64,000 bases of DNA. It comes from DASRFR01 sp035651455. Lineage in GTDB: Bacteria > Acidobacteriota > Terriglobia > Terriglobales > Acidobacteriaceae. Below, one piece after another: positions 27,047 through 35,541 of this stretch (its first letter is position 1; each line of letters begins with the position of its first letter). Below the pieces are notes generated by a model that saw nothing but the letters and a program-made list of their open reading frames with translations, was not told where the DNA came from and made no database searches. A program made the translations under genes and the position numbers. Location: the NCBI GenBank assembly GCA_035651455.1, contig DASRFR010000047.1:682001-746000 (forward strand), read 5' to 3'.

Positions 27047-28349
27047 AACACGGCGACTGGCGTGGGTGCTGGTGCTTTGCGGGTTGGGTACCGCGACAGC
27101 ACAGATGACCGGCAAGACCGTTCGCCATCACAAAGAGGCCGTTCAAGACGACTCCCAAAGCACGGCACTGGTTCAGGCCGAAGCTGCCATCGGCAAACAC
27201 GATTATGCCGGCGCGGAAGCCCTCCTGAAGCAAATCGTCGATAAGGATTCCTCCAGCTATCAGGCCTGGTTTGATCTGGGCTTCGTCTACAACGCACTCG
27301 GCAAAAGCGACGAATCTATTGCTGCGTACCGCAAATCGGTTCAGGCCAAGCCGGGCGTCTTCGAATCCAACTTGAATCTAGGCCTCATGCTGGCCCGGCA
27401 TGGCGATGCCGAGGCCGAGCGTTACCTGGCTGCCGCGACGAAGTTAACGCCGACTGACCACCCCACGGAAGGTTTAGAGCGAGCCTGGCTTTCGTTAGGA
27501 CACGTGCTGGAACGGCACAATCAGCAGGGTGCGCTTGCAGCTTACCGCCAGGCTGCCGCTGTGCAGCCGCAGGACCCCGAACCCCACATCAGCGCTGGTC
27601 TGCTCCTGGAACGCCAAAACGATCTCCCGGCCGCCGAGAAGGAATATCAGGAAGTGCTCGGGTTAGATCCGCAATCGGTGGAAGCGGCCACCGCGCTGAC
27701 TAATATCTACATGCGGTCCAAGAAGCTGCCCGAAGCCGCGTCGATGCTGCACAGGCTCGCTGATCAGCGTCCGGAAGATGCCGGGATTCACCTGCAGTTG
27801 GCGCGGGTGCTGGCCGCGCAAGGCCATACAGATGAGGCCATCGCCGAGTTGCAGTCTACCCTCAAACTCACACCTAACGATCGCGAAGCGCAATCCGCTT
27901 TAGCCGACCTGTACACCTCGACTAAGAAATACGGTGAGAGTGAGCCTATCTACCGCTCGCTCCTGGCGGGAAAGCCTGACGATGCGGAACTGCACCAGTC
28001 TCTCGGCCACGTCCTGATGGAACAACGGAAATTCCCCGATGCTCAACAGGAGTTTCTCCAAGCCATCAAGTTGCGTCCCAACTGGGGCTCGGCCTACGGA
28101 GACCTGGCTGCCGCTGCGAATGAAAACCAGAATTACGAACTGGCCATCAAGGCTCTAGACGCGCGCGCCAAGCTCATCCCCGAAATTCCGGTGAGTTATT
28201 TCCTGCGTGCGACTGCCTACGATCATCTGCGAAATTACAAAGAAGCTGCGGCCAACTATCATCTATTCCTGCAGGCGGCTAACGGAAAGTATCCTGACCA
28301 GGAGTGGCAGGCACGGCACCGCCTGGTCGCTATTGAGCCTAAGAAATGA
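27033..28349 (+). CDS. Exported TPR-repeat protein
   Basis: A 438-residue protein with a signal peptide (RRLAWVLVLCGLGTATA) and about nine to ten tetratricopeptide repeats. Recognisable units include KHDYAGAEALLKQIVDKDSSSYQAWFDLGFVYNALG, EKEYQEVLGLDPQSVEAATALTNIY and QQEFLQAIKLRPNWGSAYGDLA. TPR arrays are protein-binding scaffolds; here it would be periplasmic. The ATG lies within the last codons of uvrA, with GGAG about 9 nt upstream. Its stop overlaps the next start (ATGA). The run uvrA, TPR, two small exported proteins and the metalloprotease is closely packed, but a functional tie to DNA repair is not implied. Confidence 0.88.
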   Translation: MGTSKTRRLAWVLVLCGLGTATAQMTGKTVRHHKEAVQDDSQSTALVQAEAAIGKHDYAGAEALLKQIVDKDSSSYQAWFDLGFVYNALGKSDESIAAYRKSVQAKPGVFESNLNLGLMLARHGDAEAERYLAAATKLTPTDHPTEGLERAWLSLGHVLERHNQQGALAAYRQAAAVQPQDPEPHISAGLLLERQNDLPAAEKEYQEVLGLDPQSVEAATALTNIYMRSKKLPEAASMLHRLADQRPEDAGIHLQLARVLAAQGHTDEAIAELQSTLKLTPNDREAQSALADLYTSTKKYGESEPIYRSLLAGKPDDAELHQSLGHVLMEQRKFPDAQQEFLQAIKLRPNWGSAYGDLAAAANENQNYELAIKALDARAKLIPEIPVSYFLRATAYDHLRNYKEAAANYHLFLQAANGKYPDQEWQARHRLVAIEPKK

Positions 28350-28798
28350 AGCGCGCGCGCAAATGGGGCACGGTCGCAGGTTTGCTGCTGGCACTGGCAT
28401 TCGGCGCCCTGGCGCGCAAAGATGAGACTCTGGAACAACTGAAGGCTCGTGCCGATGCGCCCAACCTGGAAGAACGTATCAATGTATGCCTGGATATCGC
28501 CGAGCGCGAAGCCAATAACGCCGACCAGTTCTACACAAAAGGAGACGTGGAGCAGGGACGCGCTGCCGTCGATGATGTGGCGTCCTACTCTGAAAAGGCG
28601 CGGGACGCAGCGACACAGTCGGGAAAGAAACTAAAAACCGCCGAAATCACCGTGCGCAAAATGGCGAAGAAGCTGAGGGATATGAAACGCACGTTGGCGT
28701 TTGAAGATCAAGGTCCGGTACAGGCGGCAGTGGACCGTCTGGAAAGCGTCCGCTCGGACCTGTTAGCTCGCATGTTTGGCAAGGACAAGAAAAAATGA
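28346..28798 (+). CDS. Exported helical protein, 150 residues, unknown function
   Basis: A signal peptide (KWGTVAGLLLALAFGALA) is followed by an almost entirely helical, charged chain: EQLKARADAPNLEERINVCLDIAEREANNADQFY and VQAAVDRLESVRSDLLARMFGKDKKK. Coiled-coil propensity is high, and one cysteine is present. It overlaps the TPR gene by ATGA at its start and the next gene by ATGA at its stop, so the three are almost certainly translated together. I do not recognise the family. By context it may be a binding partner of the TPR protein. Confidence 0.75.
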   Translation: MKRARKWGTVAGLLLALAFGALARKDETLEQLKARADAPNLEERINVCLDIAEREANNADQFYTKGDVEQGRAAVDDVASYSEKARDAATQSGKKLKTAEITVRKMAKKLRDMKRTLAFEDQGPVQAAVDRLESVRSDLLARMFGKDKKK

Positions 28799-29334
28799 AG
28801 CTGCGGAGTCGCTGGTGCATGTTGTTGGCGTTTCTCTTGCTGGTCCCGTGGGCGGCGGCGCAACGTCAGCATGACCCGTTGACGCCCCAGGAAGCGGACC
28901 AGTTGCGGGACACGGCCCTCGAGCCCGAGATCCGGCTCAAACTCTACGTCAAATTCGCGCGGGCGAGACTGGCAACGCTGGAACAGATGCGGGCTGATCC
29001 AAAGGTACCGGATCGCGCAATTAAGACCCACGATCAGCTCGAGGACTTTCTCGCCCTGTACGACGAACTGAACGACAACGTGGACACTTACGCCGACCGC
29101 CAGGACGACATGCGCAAAGCGTTGAAAGCTGTGATTGAGGCTGACACCGAATTCCAAGCCAAGCTGCGCGCCCTGAAAGCCGAAGCCGGAGTCAAGGCTG
29201 AAGATGCGAAGCAGTATGAGTTCGTGCTCAATAACGCGATTGAGACCGTCGATAGCAGCGCGGACGATCATCGCAAGACCATGACCGAACAGGAAGAGTT
29301 GGCCAAAAAAAAGCGCTTGAAAAAGCCGGAGTGA
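28795..29334 (+). CDS. Exported helical protein, 179 residues, unknown function
   Basis: It has a signal peptide (WCMLLAFLLLVPWAAA) and then a charged, mainly helical body (QEADQLRDTALEPEIRLKLYVKFARARLATLEQM; DNAIETVDSS-like tail), ending in a Lys-rich terminus. It resembles its upstream neighbour in design but not obviously in sequence: both have a helical 'E.RI/L' opening and a domain of about 130 residues. The start overlaps the upstream stop (ATGA). The pair looks like a co-evolving, undescribed periplasmic module that follows a TPR protein. Confidence 0.75.
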   Translation: MKLRSRWCMLLAFLLLVPWAAAQRQHDPLTPQEADQLRDTALEPEIRLKLYVKFARARLATLEQMRADPKVPDRAIKTHDQLEDFLALYDELNDNVDTYADRQDDMRKALKAVIEADTEFQAKLRALKAEAGVKAEDAKQYEFVLNNAIETVDSSADDHRKTMTEQEELAKKKRLKKPE

Positions 29335-29433
29335 ATGGGCCTGCATGCTTTGTGAGGCAGTACCCGGCAGGTATCGGCGGACGCTCAGTTACGGCATGAG
29401 TTCGCTACTTCGTCGTGCTAAGCTACCCTCAAC

Positions 29434-30120
29434 GTGCGAGCGGATCTGCTGGAAGTTTTTCAGAACACCTATCGTGAATTGCGCCCGCGTGCGCCCATGC
29501 CGGAGTTTCACATCGAGTTCTTCCCTTTCGTAAACGTCAACAACACCATCAGGTTGCGGGAAGGTGGGGTATTTGTCCGCCTGTCAGACCTGCTTGAGGG
29601 CGCGCCGGAGTCGGTACTGCACGCTATTGCGCACATCCTGATTGCGAAGATGTACCGCAAGCCGATTGAACGTCATCGCGCTGCCCGGTATCGAAAGTAT
29701 GTTGCCAGTCAGGAAATCGCCCGCAAAGTACACCTGGTGCGGCAGATGAGAGGGCGTAAAAGGATCGATACGGCTCGCGGCCGGTGTTACGATCTGGATG
29801 CTATCTTCGACGACCTCAACACCCGTTATTTTCACAGTCTGCTGGGGCGTCCGAATATGACCTGGAGCCGCGAGCACGCGCGCAACAGCCTGGGGCATTA
29901 CGATCCTGCGCATAATGCCATCGTGGTCAGCCGGATATTCGACAGCCCCCGGGTGCCGCGCTACGCGGTCGAATACATCGTCTATCACGAAATGCTGCAC
30001 TTGAAGCACCCGGTCAAGCTGCGAGGCACCCGCCGCTGCATTCACCCGCCCGAGTTCGTGGCTGAGGAAAAGCTGTTCTCCGAACTGGAGCAGGCGGTGC
30101 GATTTCTCAAAAGAATCTGA
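29434..30120 (+). CDS. SprT-like zinc metalloprotease domain protein
   Basis: A 228-residue cytoplasmic protein. The segment DDLNTRYFHSLLGRPNMTWS followed by YAVEYIVYHEMLHLKHP has the SprT/YgjP-like arrangement. HEMLH is the zinc-binding HExxH helix, and H(PPEF) further down (CIHPPEFVAEEKLFSE) probably gives the third ligand. SprT-like proteins are thought to be metallopeptidases; the eukaryotic SPRTN degrades DNA-protein crosslinks. Proximity to uvrA is therefore suggestive but not evidence. The start is GTG 29434; no strong ribosome-binding site is seen. It ends 184 bp before the iron operon. Confidence 0.8.
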   Translation: MRADLLEVFQNTYRELRPRAPMPEFHIEFFPFVNVNNTIRLREGGVFVRLSDLLEGAPESVLHAIAHILIAKMYRKPIERHRAARYRKYVASQEIARKVHLVRQMRGRKRIDTARGRCYDLDAIFDDLNTRYFHSLLGRPNMTWSREHARNSLGHYDPAHNAIVVSRIFDSPRVPRYAVEYIVYHEMLHLKHPVKLRGTRRCIHPPEFVAEEKLFSELEQAVRFLKRI

Positions 30121-30223
30121 AGAATCCAGCAGGTGGCGGTGGAACTGGATTGGCCCGCTGCACCCATTCACTGCTGGTTTTCCACCCTGTGATGCAGATC
30201 ACAACCGGCGGTGATTCGACGCG

Positions 30224-30253
30224 TTGACGCTGATTCAGCGTGGGGACTATCCT
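30224..30253 (+). promoter_or_regulatory. Probable sigma-70 promoter of the iron-uptake operon
   Basis: TTGACG (30224-30229) and TATCCT (30248-30253) are separated by 18 bp and match the -35 and -10 consensus at 5/6 and 4/6 positions. The predicted transcript would start near 30260, directly at the Fur-like box and 45 nt before the FTR1 start codon. Confidence 0.5.
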
Positions 30254-30260
30254 AGTAAAT

Positions 30261-30281
30261 TGAAATTGAAATTCATTTTCA
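30261..30281 (+). promoter_or_regulatory. Fur-box-like operator
   Basis: TGAAATTCATTTTCA at 30267-30281 is a 7-1-7 near-palindrome matching the Fur consensus TGATAATNATTATCA at 12 of 14 defined positions. A further TGAAAT at 30261-30266 adds a third half-site. It overlaps the expected transcription start, the typical position for iron-responsive repression. Direct evidence of Fur binding is lacking. Confidence 0.6.
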
Positions 30282-30304
30282 AAATGGGAAGGCCCCTCTA
30301 GCTC

Positions 30305-31555
30305 ATGTTGCAGGCGTTCATTGTAACCCTTCGCGAAGGCGTCGAAGCCGCCCTGATCGTCGGTATAACCCTGGCCTACCTGTCCAAGATTGGTCGGAAC
30401 GATCTGCGAAAAGCGGTGTATGCCGCGCTGGCGGCTGCGTTCGCCGGCAGCATCGGCGTCGCCATCCTGCTCTCCCGGACCAAGTGGAACGAAGACATTT
30501 TCGAAGGCTGGGTCATGCTGGCGGCCGCCTTCTTCGTGGTCACGATGATCGTCTTCATGATGAAGACGGGCCGCAAGCTCAAGGGACAGATCGAGGGTAA
30601 GGTCGGCCTGTTGGCGAGCGACGACGCCTGGATCGGCCTGTTCTTTTTTGTTTTCCTGATGGTATTGCGCGAGGGCGCCGAGACGGTCCTGATCCTCTCT
30701 GCCGTGACCCTCAACTCCAGTGAATTGATGAGCTTCCTGGGCACGCTGGGGGGCGTCATCGTGGCCGTGTTGTTCGGCGTGATGTTCGTTAAAGGCAGCG
30801 TGCGCATCAACTTGCAGAAATTCTTTCGGGTAACTACGGCGATTTTGTTCTTTGTAGCCGCCCAGCTGATCGTATCCGGCCTGCACGAGCTTTCGGAAAA
30901 CGGGGTGCTGCCATCGTCCAGGGAAGAGATGGCGCTGATCGGCCCGATTGTGCGTAACGACTTCTTCTTCTTCGTCACGATTCTCGCGCTTGCGGCCCTG
31001 ATGGTGTTGTTTGAGGTGAAGCGGCGCGAGCCGGTTACTGCCGATCTGAAGGGTGCCGCTCGACGGAAAGCGCTGTGGACGGCGCGGCGCGAACGGCTGT
31101 GGATGGCGTCGGTTTATGCAAGTTCGTTTTTGTTCATCCTCCTGGTAACGGCGGAATTCATCTACACCAAGAGCGTGAGCGCGCTTTCTCCGGCCACCCC
31201 GGTGACGTTTGTGAATGGCATTGCCAGCATCCCCCTAGCGCAGGTTTCCGATGGCGACCTGCACCGTTACGAAGCCACCGAGAACGGGACCGAAGTCCGC
31301 TTCTGGCTTTATCAGAGGCCCGACGGCAAGGTGGCGACGGTGTTCGACGCCTGCGAGATCTGCGGTCCGGTAGGCTTCTTCAAGGGCCCGAACGGGGTAG
31401 TTTGCAAGAACTGCGCGGCCCCGATTAACGGTCAATCCGTAGGCATGGCCGGAGGCTGCAATCCGATTCCGTTGAAAACCTCAATGACGAATGACAGTGT
31501 TCTGATTTCCGAGGCGGATATTGCCGCTGGCGCCCACTTTTTTCAGTCGAAGTGA
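30305..31555 (+). CDS. FTR1-family iron permease fused to a DUF2318 domain
   Basis: A high-affinity iron permease of 416 residues. The FTR1 half (about 1-290) has seven predicted helices. Its two iron-binding REGxE motifs are REGVE (10-14) and REGAE (122-126). After the last helix (about 268-287), a periplasmic domain (about 296-413) matches DUF2318 by its cysteine pattern, CEICG (350-354), CKNC (367-370) and GGC (383-385), with GFFKGPNGVVC between. In Campylobacter the same partners are separate proteins (Cj1658 permease and Cj1660 DUF2318), next to FtsX-type permeases and an ATPase, as here. No P19/FetP gene is present. The domain could bind iron or redox-cycle it for the permease. It follows a Fur-like box and leads a four-gene operon. 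Confidence 0.92.
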   Translation: MLQAFIVTLREGVEAALIVGITLAYLSKIGRNDLRKAVYAALAAAFAGSIGVAILLSRTKWNEDIFEGWVMLAAAFFVVTMIVFMMKTGRKLKGQIEGKVGLLASDDAWIGLFFFVFLMVLREGAETVLILSAVTLNSSELMSFLGTLGGVIVAVLFGVMFVKGSVRINLQKFFRVTTAILFFVAAQLIVSGLHELSENGVLPSSREEMALIGPIVRNDFFFFVTILALAALMVLFEVKRREPVTADLKGAARRKALWTARRERLWMASVYASSFLFILLVTAEFIYTKSVSALSPATPVTFVNGIASIPLAQVSDGDLHRYEATENGTEVRFWLYQRPDGKVATVFDACEICGPVGFFKGPNGVVCKNCAAPINGQSVGMAGGCNPIPLKTSMTNDSVLISEADIAAGAHFFQSK

Positions 31556-31558
31556 TTT

Positions 31559-32821
31559 ATGTTCCTGCGCATGGTCTACGAATCGTTTCGGAGGCAGAAG
31601 CGGCGCAAGCTGTTGGCCGGCATCGCTGTGACGCTCGGCGTTGCCGTGGCGACAGCCATGATCGCAGTCGCGACTGACATCGGAGACAAGATCAACCGCG
31701 AACTGCGCAGCTACGGGGCCAACCTGCTGGTTACCCCCCAAGAAGACACACTCGACGTGGAGATTGGCGGTGTGAACTTGAAGCCGCCCAGCGACGGCAC
31801 GTTTCTGAACGAAGCCGATCTTCCCAAGATTCGCGGAACCTTCTGGCACCACAACATCGTGGGCTTCTCGCCTATGCTTCCGGTGAACGCCGCCGTGGGG
31901 CAAGGCGGCGTCCGGGACGTGACTCTGCTTGGCACTTATTTTTCGAAACAACTCACGTTCGGCAAGGAGCATTTTGTCACCGGGGTGACGATGACGCACC
32001 CGTGGTGGAGGGTGCAAGGCGCATGGCCGGGTGACGAATCGACGGACATCCTGCTTGGCGAGCGCCTGGCGCAGCAGTTGGGAATAAAGCCGGGCGATGA
32101 AGTCCAGGTTGCAGGGCGTTCGTTGCGAGTGGCGGGCATTCTGTCGACCGGCGGCAGCGAAGATGACCAGGTGGTTGCGCCACTTGCACTCGCACAACAA
32201 ATTTCAGGAAAGCCCGGAGCAGTACGACGGGTATATGTGAGCGCGCTCACCAAGCCCGAAGATGCGCTGGCCCGACGCGATCCCAAGAGCATGAGTCCCG
32301 AGATGTTCGACCGCTGGTACTGTTCTCCATACGTGCAGTCGATTGCATATCAATTGCAGGAGTCGATTCCCCACTCGCATGCCGAGCAGATCCGCCAAGT
32401 GGCACAGAATGAAGGCACCGTGCTGGCGCGCATCAAAGGCTTGATGCTGCTGGTCACGCTGGCTGCGCTGTTCGCGGCGGCACTGGCGGTCTCGGCGGCC
32501 ATGGCGACGGCGATCTTCGAGCGCCGCGGCGAAGTGGGATTAATGAAGGCATTAGGAGCGGGCAATTTCGCAATCGCGGCTTTCTTTTTTGCCGAAGCTA
32601 CACTGCTGGCTTTCCTCGGCGGCGTCACCGGCTTTGTCGCGGGAGCGTTGCTTGCACACCAGATTGGCCGGTCGATTTTCAATGCGCAAATCACGATTCA
32701 GCCGGTACTCTTCCCTGTCATCCTAGCCATCGCCGCGTGTGTGACATTTGCCGGCAGCGCGGCAGCGATTCACAAAGCCGTGCGCTTCGATCCTGTATTT
32801 GCACTGCGAGGCGAGGCATGA
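31559..32821 (+). CDS. FtsX-type ABC transporter permease of the iron operon (1)
   Basis: A 420-residue permease of the MacB/FtsX type. One N-terminal helix (LLAGIAVTLGVAVATAMIAVA) is followed by a large periplasmic domain (about 45-285). Three C-terminal helices come next, with GEVGLMKALGAGNFAIAAFFFAEA, the typical cytoplasmic coupling motif of FtsX permeases. The periplasmic part includes YGANLLVTPQ and GILSTGGSEDDQ, both echoed in the next gene. It corresponds in order to Campylobacter Cj1661/Cj1662. It begins 3 bp after the FTR1 stop and overlaps the next start (ATGA). A mechanotransmission role moving substrate or energy to the FTR1/DUF2318 protein is inferred. Confidence 0.9.
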   Translation: MFLRMVYESFRRQKRRKLLAGIAVTLGVAVATAMIAVATDIGDKINRELRSYGANLLVTPQEDTLDVEIGGVNLKPPSDGTFLNEADLPKIRGTFWHHNIVGFSPMLPVNAAVGQGGVRDVTLLGTYFSKQLTFGKEHFVTGVTMTHPWWRVQGAWPGDESTDILLGERLAQQLGIKPGDEVQVAGRSLRVAGILSTGGSEDDQVVAPLALAQQISGKPGAVRRVYVSALTKPEDALARRDPKSMSPEMFDRWYCSPYVQSIAYQLQESIPHSHAEQIRQVAQNEGTVLARIKGLMLLVTLAALFAAALAVSAAMATAIFERRGEVGLMKALGAGNFAIAAFFFAEATLLAFLGGVTGFVAGALLAHQIGRSIFNAQITIQPVLFPVILAIAACVTFAGSAAAIHKAVRFDPVFALRGEA

Positions 32822-33969
32822 GTTCACAGGCACAAACCCGAGCCTTAGTCTCCAGGCGCGAAAAGGCGCCCAACACATCGATGTTTGCCCGCATGCTTCT
32901 ACGCGCCGCCGTGTTGCGGCGGGGACGCGCGGCCTCGGCACTACTCGCGATGGTGATTGCCGCCGCAGTCGCCACCGCCATGATGAACCTGTATGTCGAT
33001 GTTCAGGCGAAGCTGCGGCGGGAATTTCGCAACTACGGAGCGAATGTGGTGGTGGTCGGCAGCAACGGCGCGAGCCTGCCCGAGGGGGCGCTCGCCCAGG
33101 TGGAATCCCAATTAGGCGGCCGGGGAATGGCAGTACCGTTCGGGTTTATTGTCGCCCGCTCCGAACAGGGTCAATCCGTGGTGGTCGCGGGCACGGATTT
33201 CGATCGCGTCCGCAATCTCGACCGGTGGTGGAAGACTACCGGCTGGCCTTCTGCAGCGCGACAGGCATTGGTCGGTGTAAGAGCGTCATCTGTAGTCAGC
33301 CCAGAAGGAAAGCCTTTCACGCTCAGCTTCCAAGGTCGCAAGCTGCCTTTGACCCCGGCGGGAACCCTGCTGACCGGCGGTTCCGAAGACAGCCGCATAT
33401 ACATTTCATTGCCCGAATTCATCGCATGGACAGGGGTTCAGCCCTCCACCATTGAAGTCGCGGTCAGCGGTTCCACTGAAGAAGTGAATGCGATGCTGCA
33501 GAAGCTGGCTAAAAGTCTTCCCGGCGCGGAAGTCCGTCCAGTGCGGCAAATCATGGAAGGCGAAGCGCGAGTACTGGATAAGACCCGCTCCACTCTGCTG
33601 GCATCCGCGATCCTGATCAGCCTTACTGCTTCTTTGTGCGTGCTGGCGACTCTGATCGGATGGGTATTCGATCGTCGCAGAGACTTTGCCATCATGAAGG
33701 CGCTCGGCGCTTCCGAGAAATTGCTAAACGGATTCTTCGCGGCCGAGGCTGCGGTGCTGGGACTCATCGGCTCAATCCTGGGCTTTGGGATCGGTATCGG
33801 GATGGCTGCCTGGATTGGCCGTGTAAACTTCCATGCACCTGTGATACCGCGATTCGGAGTGCTGCCCTGGGTGATGGCAGGAAGCATTGCGGTCGCTCTG
33901 CTTTCGGCAATATTGCCGATCGGCCTGCTACGGCGAGTGCAGCCTGCCATAATTCTGAGAGGGGAGTGA
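32818..33969 (+). CDS. FtsX-type ABC transporter permease of the iron operon (2)
   Basis: A paralogue of the preceding permease, 383 residues. It has a leading helix (ASALLAMVIAAAVATAMMNLYVD), a periplasmic domain with FRNYGANVVVVGSNG and TLLTGGSEDSRIYIS, and three C-terminal helices with RRDFAIMKALGASEKLLNGFFAAEA. The shared motifs show that the two permeases form a heterodimer pair. ATG 32818 overlaps the stop of the first permease (ATGA), so the longer frame from 32737, which lies inside that gene, is rejected. One base separates its stop from the ATPase start; GGGGAGTGAG supplies that gene's ribosome-binding site. Confidence 0.9.
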   Translation: MSSQAQTRALVSRREKAPNTSMFARMLLRAAVLRRGRAASALLAMVIAAAVATAMMNLYVDVQAKLRREFRNYGANVVVVGSNGASLPEGALAQVESQLGGRGMAVPFGFIVARSEQGQSVVVAGTDFDRVRNLDRWWKTTGWPSAARQALVGVRASSVVSPEGKPFTLSFQGRKLPLTPAGTLLTGGSEDSRIYISLPEFIAWTGVQPSTIEVAVSGSTEEVNAMLQKLAKSLPGAEVRPVRQIMEGEARVLDKTRSTLLASAILISLTASLCVLATLIGWVFDRRRDFAIMKALGASEKLLNGFFAAEAAVLGLIGSILGFGIGIGMAAWIGRVNFHAPVIPRFGVLPWVMAGSIAVALLSAILPIGLLRRVQPAIILRGE

Positions 33970-33970
33970 G

Positions 33971-35194
33971 ATGATTAAGCTCAAGAACGTCACAAAAGCT
34001 TATCCGGCCAAGTCCGAGGCCAACGGCGCAGTGATTCGCGCGCTGGATAACATCTCCCTCTCCGTCGACCCAGGTGAATGGCTCGCCATGATGGGCCCGT
34101 CGGGATCCGGTAAAAGCACAATGGTCAACTTGATCGGCTGCCTGGATCGGCCCACGTCCGGCGAAATCTGGCTGGATGGCCAGGAGGTGGCCAGCATCTC
34201 CGCCAGCGAGTTGAACCGGGTACGCGCGGAAAAGATAGGCTTCGTTTTCCAGCAGTTTCACCTCATTCCGTACCTCACGGCCGTAGAGAATGTCATGCTG
34301 GCGCAGTACTTCCACAGCATGACCGACCAGCAAGAAGCAATCGAAGCCCTGGAACGCGTGGGACTCAAGGAGCGGGCACACCATTTGCCGTCCCAGCTTT
34401 CCGGCGGCGAGCAGCAGCGGGTGTGCATTGCCCGGGCGCTGATCAATGATCCCAAGATCGTGCTGGCTGACGAACCTACCGGCAACCTTGACGCGCAAAA
34501 CGAAGAGATCGTACTGCGTTTATTGCGGGAACTGCACCAGCAGGGACGCACCATTATCATGGTGACGCATGATCCGGTCGTAGCCAGGCTTGCCAATCGC
34601 CGGATTGAGCTGCACCATGGCAAGATCGCCGCGCAGGAAGTCTTCTCGATGGCTGACGAAGAGCAGTTCGACGAAGTACTGGAAGAGCTCTGGGTTATCG
34701 CGGAACACGGTGAGATCGCTGAGATCGGCCGCATGGAAGTGCACGGAGCATTGCCAGTGAGTATTGCAGTGGAAAAAATGGCCGATATGGGGCTGGTGGA
34801 CACGCATCCCCACCCCCCTGAGCCACACGAGCACCGCCCCATCCTCAATCCCTGTCACGACAACCTGAAACCGAGTGCGGTTTCGCTTGGCGACGGCAGC
34901 CAGATCGTGGAATTAACCGCACGCGGACGGCAGCGCGCCGCCGACATCATTCGTCGGCACCGTCTGGCTGAGCGTCTGTTTACTGACAGCCTGGCGATGG
35001 ATAGCGAGACTGAAATCGAGCAGCAGGCGTGCAAGTTTGAGCACATCCTCTCGCCCGAAGCAACCGACAAGATCTGCTCGTTTCTGGGCCATCCGCGCAC
35101 CTGCCCTCATGGCGCGCCCATCCCCACCGGACCGTGCTGCGGAAAAACCGCCGAACGCAGCGCCGTAGCAACACGCTCCGATCAACTCGCGTAG
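33971..35194 (+). CDS. ABC ATPase fused to a DtxR/IdeR-like metal-sensing region
   Basis: A 407-residue two-part protein. Residues 1-225 are a complete LolD/MacB-type ABC ATPase: Walker [10 protein letters not shown] (42-50), signature LSGGE (143-147), Walker B IVLADEPT (163-170) and switch H200. Residues 228-385 match DtxR-family iron repressors: a degenerate winged helix (229-277), then [42 protein letters not shown] and [12 protein letters not shown]. Metal ligands H330, E334, C354, E357 and H358 align with H79, E83, C102, E105 and H106 of DtxR; DtxR H98 aligns with E350. A His-rich insert ([12 protein letters not shown], 279-290) replaces the wing tip. The ATPase half serves the FtsX permeases; the repressor half probably senses Fe or Mn. 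The reading frame is continuous, so this is a genuine fusion in this sequence, unless there is an assembly error. Confidence 0.9.
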   Translation: MIKLKNVTKAYPAKSEANGAVIRALDNISLSVDPGEWLAMMGPSGSGKSTMVNLIGCLDRPTSGEIWLDGQEVASISASELNRVRAEKIGFVFQQFHLIPYLTAVENVMLAQYFHSMTDQQEAIEALERVGLKERAHHLPSQLSGGEQQRVCIARALINDPKIVLADEPTGNLDAQNEEIVLRLLRELHQQGRTIIMVTHDPVVARLANRRIELHHGKIAAQEVFSMADEEQFDEVLEELWVIAEHGEIAEIGRMEVHGALPVSIAVEKMADMGLVDTHPHPPEPHEHRPILNPCHDNLKPSAVSLGDGSQIVELTARGRQRAADIIRRHRLAERLFTDSLAMDSETEIEQQACKFEHILSPEATDKICSFLGHPRTCPHGAPIPTGPCCGKTAERSAVATRSDQLA

Positions 35195-35541
35195 CCGCAT
35201 GCCAGTGAGCGCCGATTGTTGCCTCGCCAGCCCGGGATCGGCAGGTGGCACTTGCTCATGTCTCGGCCTCGTGGCGCATGTCGGCGCTCTTATCGCAAGC
35301 AGTTTGAGGCTACATTGGAGCGGTCGTTATAGCGACGAGGCTCCGTGCCGCGCTTTAGCGTTCTAGCTAACCGAACGCCGCCGGAGCTCCCTTCAGCGGC
35401 TACAGATTGCGGCCTACATTTTTCCTCGCATCGCCATCCCCTATCAAATCATCTACGAGCATGGAGTCGGATGACCCATCGCTGCATCCCAGACAAGGGG
35501 TCTTTCGAGCCAGGAATCACCCGAGAGTGAAGGATCTTGCG
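35195..35541. other. Intergenic region, no gene recognised
   Basis: This 347-bp gap follows the iron operon. A short GTCG-TTATAG-CGAC inverted repeat lies near 35326. No T-rich terminator was found. The frame of the downstream gene is open back to 35407, but its first 45 codons look non-coding. Confidence 0.35.
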
